Source of the DNA: G963674685 sp964591275
GTDB taxonomy: Bacteria; Lernaellota; Lernaellaia; JACKCT01
Assembly: GCA_964591275.1 (NCBI GenBank)
Contig: CAZQAE010000102.1
Location: 1 to 14,421 of the forward strand
Reading direction: 5' to 3'
Length of the DNA stretch: 14,421 bases
Each line of letters starts with the position of its first letter. Position 1 is the stretch's first letter. Both the position numbers and the translations under genes were made by a program. The notes under the pieces are model-generated. The model saw nothing but the letters and a program-made list of their open reading frames with translations, was not told the DNA's origin and searched no databases. Below, one piece after another: positions 14,216 to 14,421 of the stretch.

Positions 14216-14421
14216 AACCTGGATATTCTCTTCACGTTCTTAACTGAGCGTGATAGATTGACTCCGTCGTCAAATTAGATAGTTCCCATCCCAGAACTGC
14301 GATGGGACTGGCGTGGTTCCCCGACCCAGACTGAGTGATTTTTTGTGAGGTCAAGGAAATTTTTTAGGTTTGTGCTTAAGGCGTACTTGAGTACGCCGCA
14401 CAATCAAAGCCGAAGATTGAC
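14216..14421. other. Non-coding end region with two clear hairpins
   Basis: No gene is visible. TCCCATC (14284-14290) pairs with GATGGGA (14301-14307) around a 10-base loop. Further on is a perfect 18-bp palindrome, GGCGTACTTGAGTACGCC (14380-14397, 8-bp arms, 2-base centre). Between them are AT-rich tracts. It could be the leader of a gene or RNA beyond the window, or another dispersed repeat. Confidence 0.4.

Overview
This window looks like chromosomal DNA from a Gram-negative, probably uncultured bacterium of the broad 'deltaproteobacterial' type (Myxococcota-like or a neighbouring lineage). Four things suggest this. There is an RseC-family inner-membrane protein. A small gene resembles the MXAN_5187 C-terminal domain family, next to a HEAT-like solenoid gene of a kind I associate with myxobacteria. 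There are secreted proteins with long Thr- or Asp-rich tails. There are also remains of 2-hydroxyacyl-CoA dehydratase/activase genes. The lineage is inferred, since no ribosomal RNA or other marker gene is present. Most of the window has moderate to high GC, but one gene (9947-11242) is clearly AT-rich.

Layout. Positions 1-2963 are all on the minus strand: an NfeD-like membrane protein, a flotillin and an RseC-like protein, followed by two serine tRNA genes (UGA, then GCU). Positions 3219-3779 (plus) hold the MXAN_5187-like gene. Positions 3810-4151 hold a 342-bp miniature inverted-repeat element. A likely minus-strand transcription unit runs from 8733 down to 4255: MarR regulator, DUF3795 Cys-rich protein, a chimeric dehydratase/activase remnant, a secreted M14 zinc carboxypeptidase and a sugar-phosphate nucleotidyltransferase. 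It has a strong promoter at 8706-8733 with a palindrome inside it. Divergent from it is a HEAT-like protein (8903-9871). Next comes a mosaic region: a 16-bp direct repeat, a fragment of a second MXAN_5187-like gene, an AT-rich SGNH hydrolase gene, a decayed minus-strand reading frame and the second copy of the 16-bp repeat. Positions 11811-13904 encode a large secreted protein, followed by a second, inverted copy of the miniature element (13936-14215) and non-coding DNA with hairpins.

How it fits together. The flotillin/NfeD pair is a known membrane-microdomain module. The carboxypeptidase and the large secreted protein, on opposite strands and about 4.5 kb apart, both end in an Asp-rich stretch followed by Cys-Gly-Cys at the extreme C-terminus. 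This shared tail is the best candidate here for an undescribed system (sorting, anchoring or cross-linking of exported proteins). The rest of the window shows genome turnover: an in-frame deletion chimera, a gene fragment still recognisable through synonymous codon changes, an AT-rich acquisition between direct repeats, and a structured mobile repeat bracketing about 10 kb in inverted orientation.
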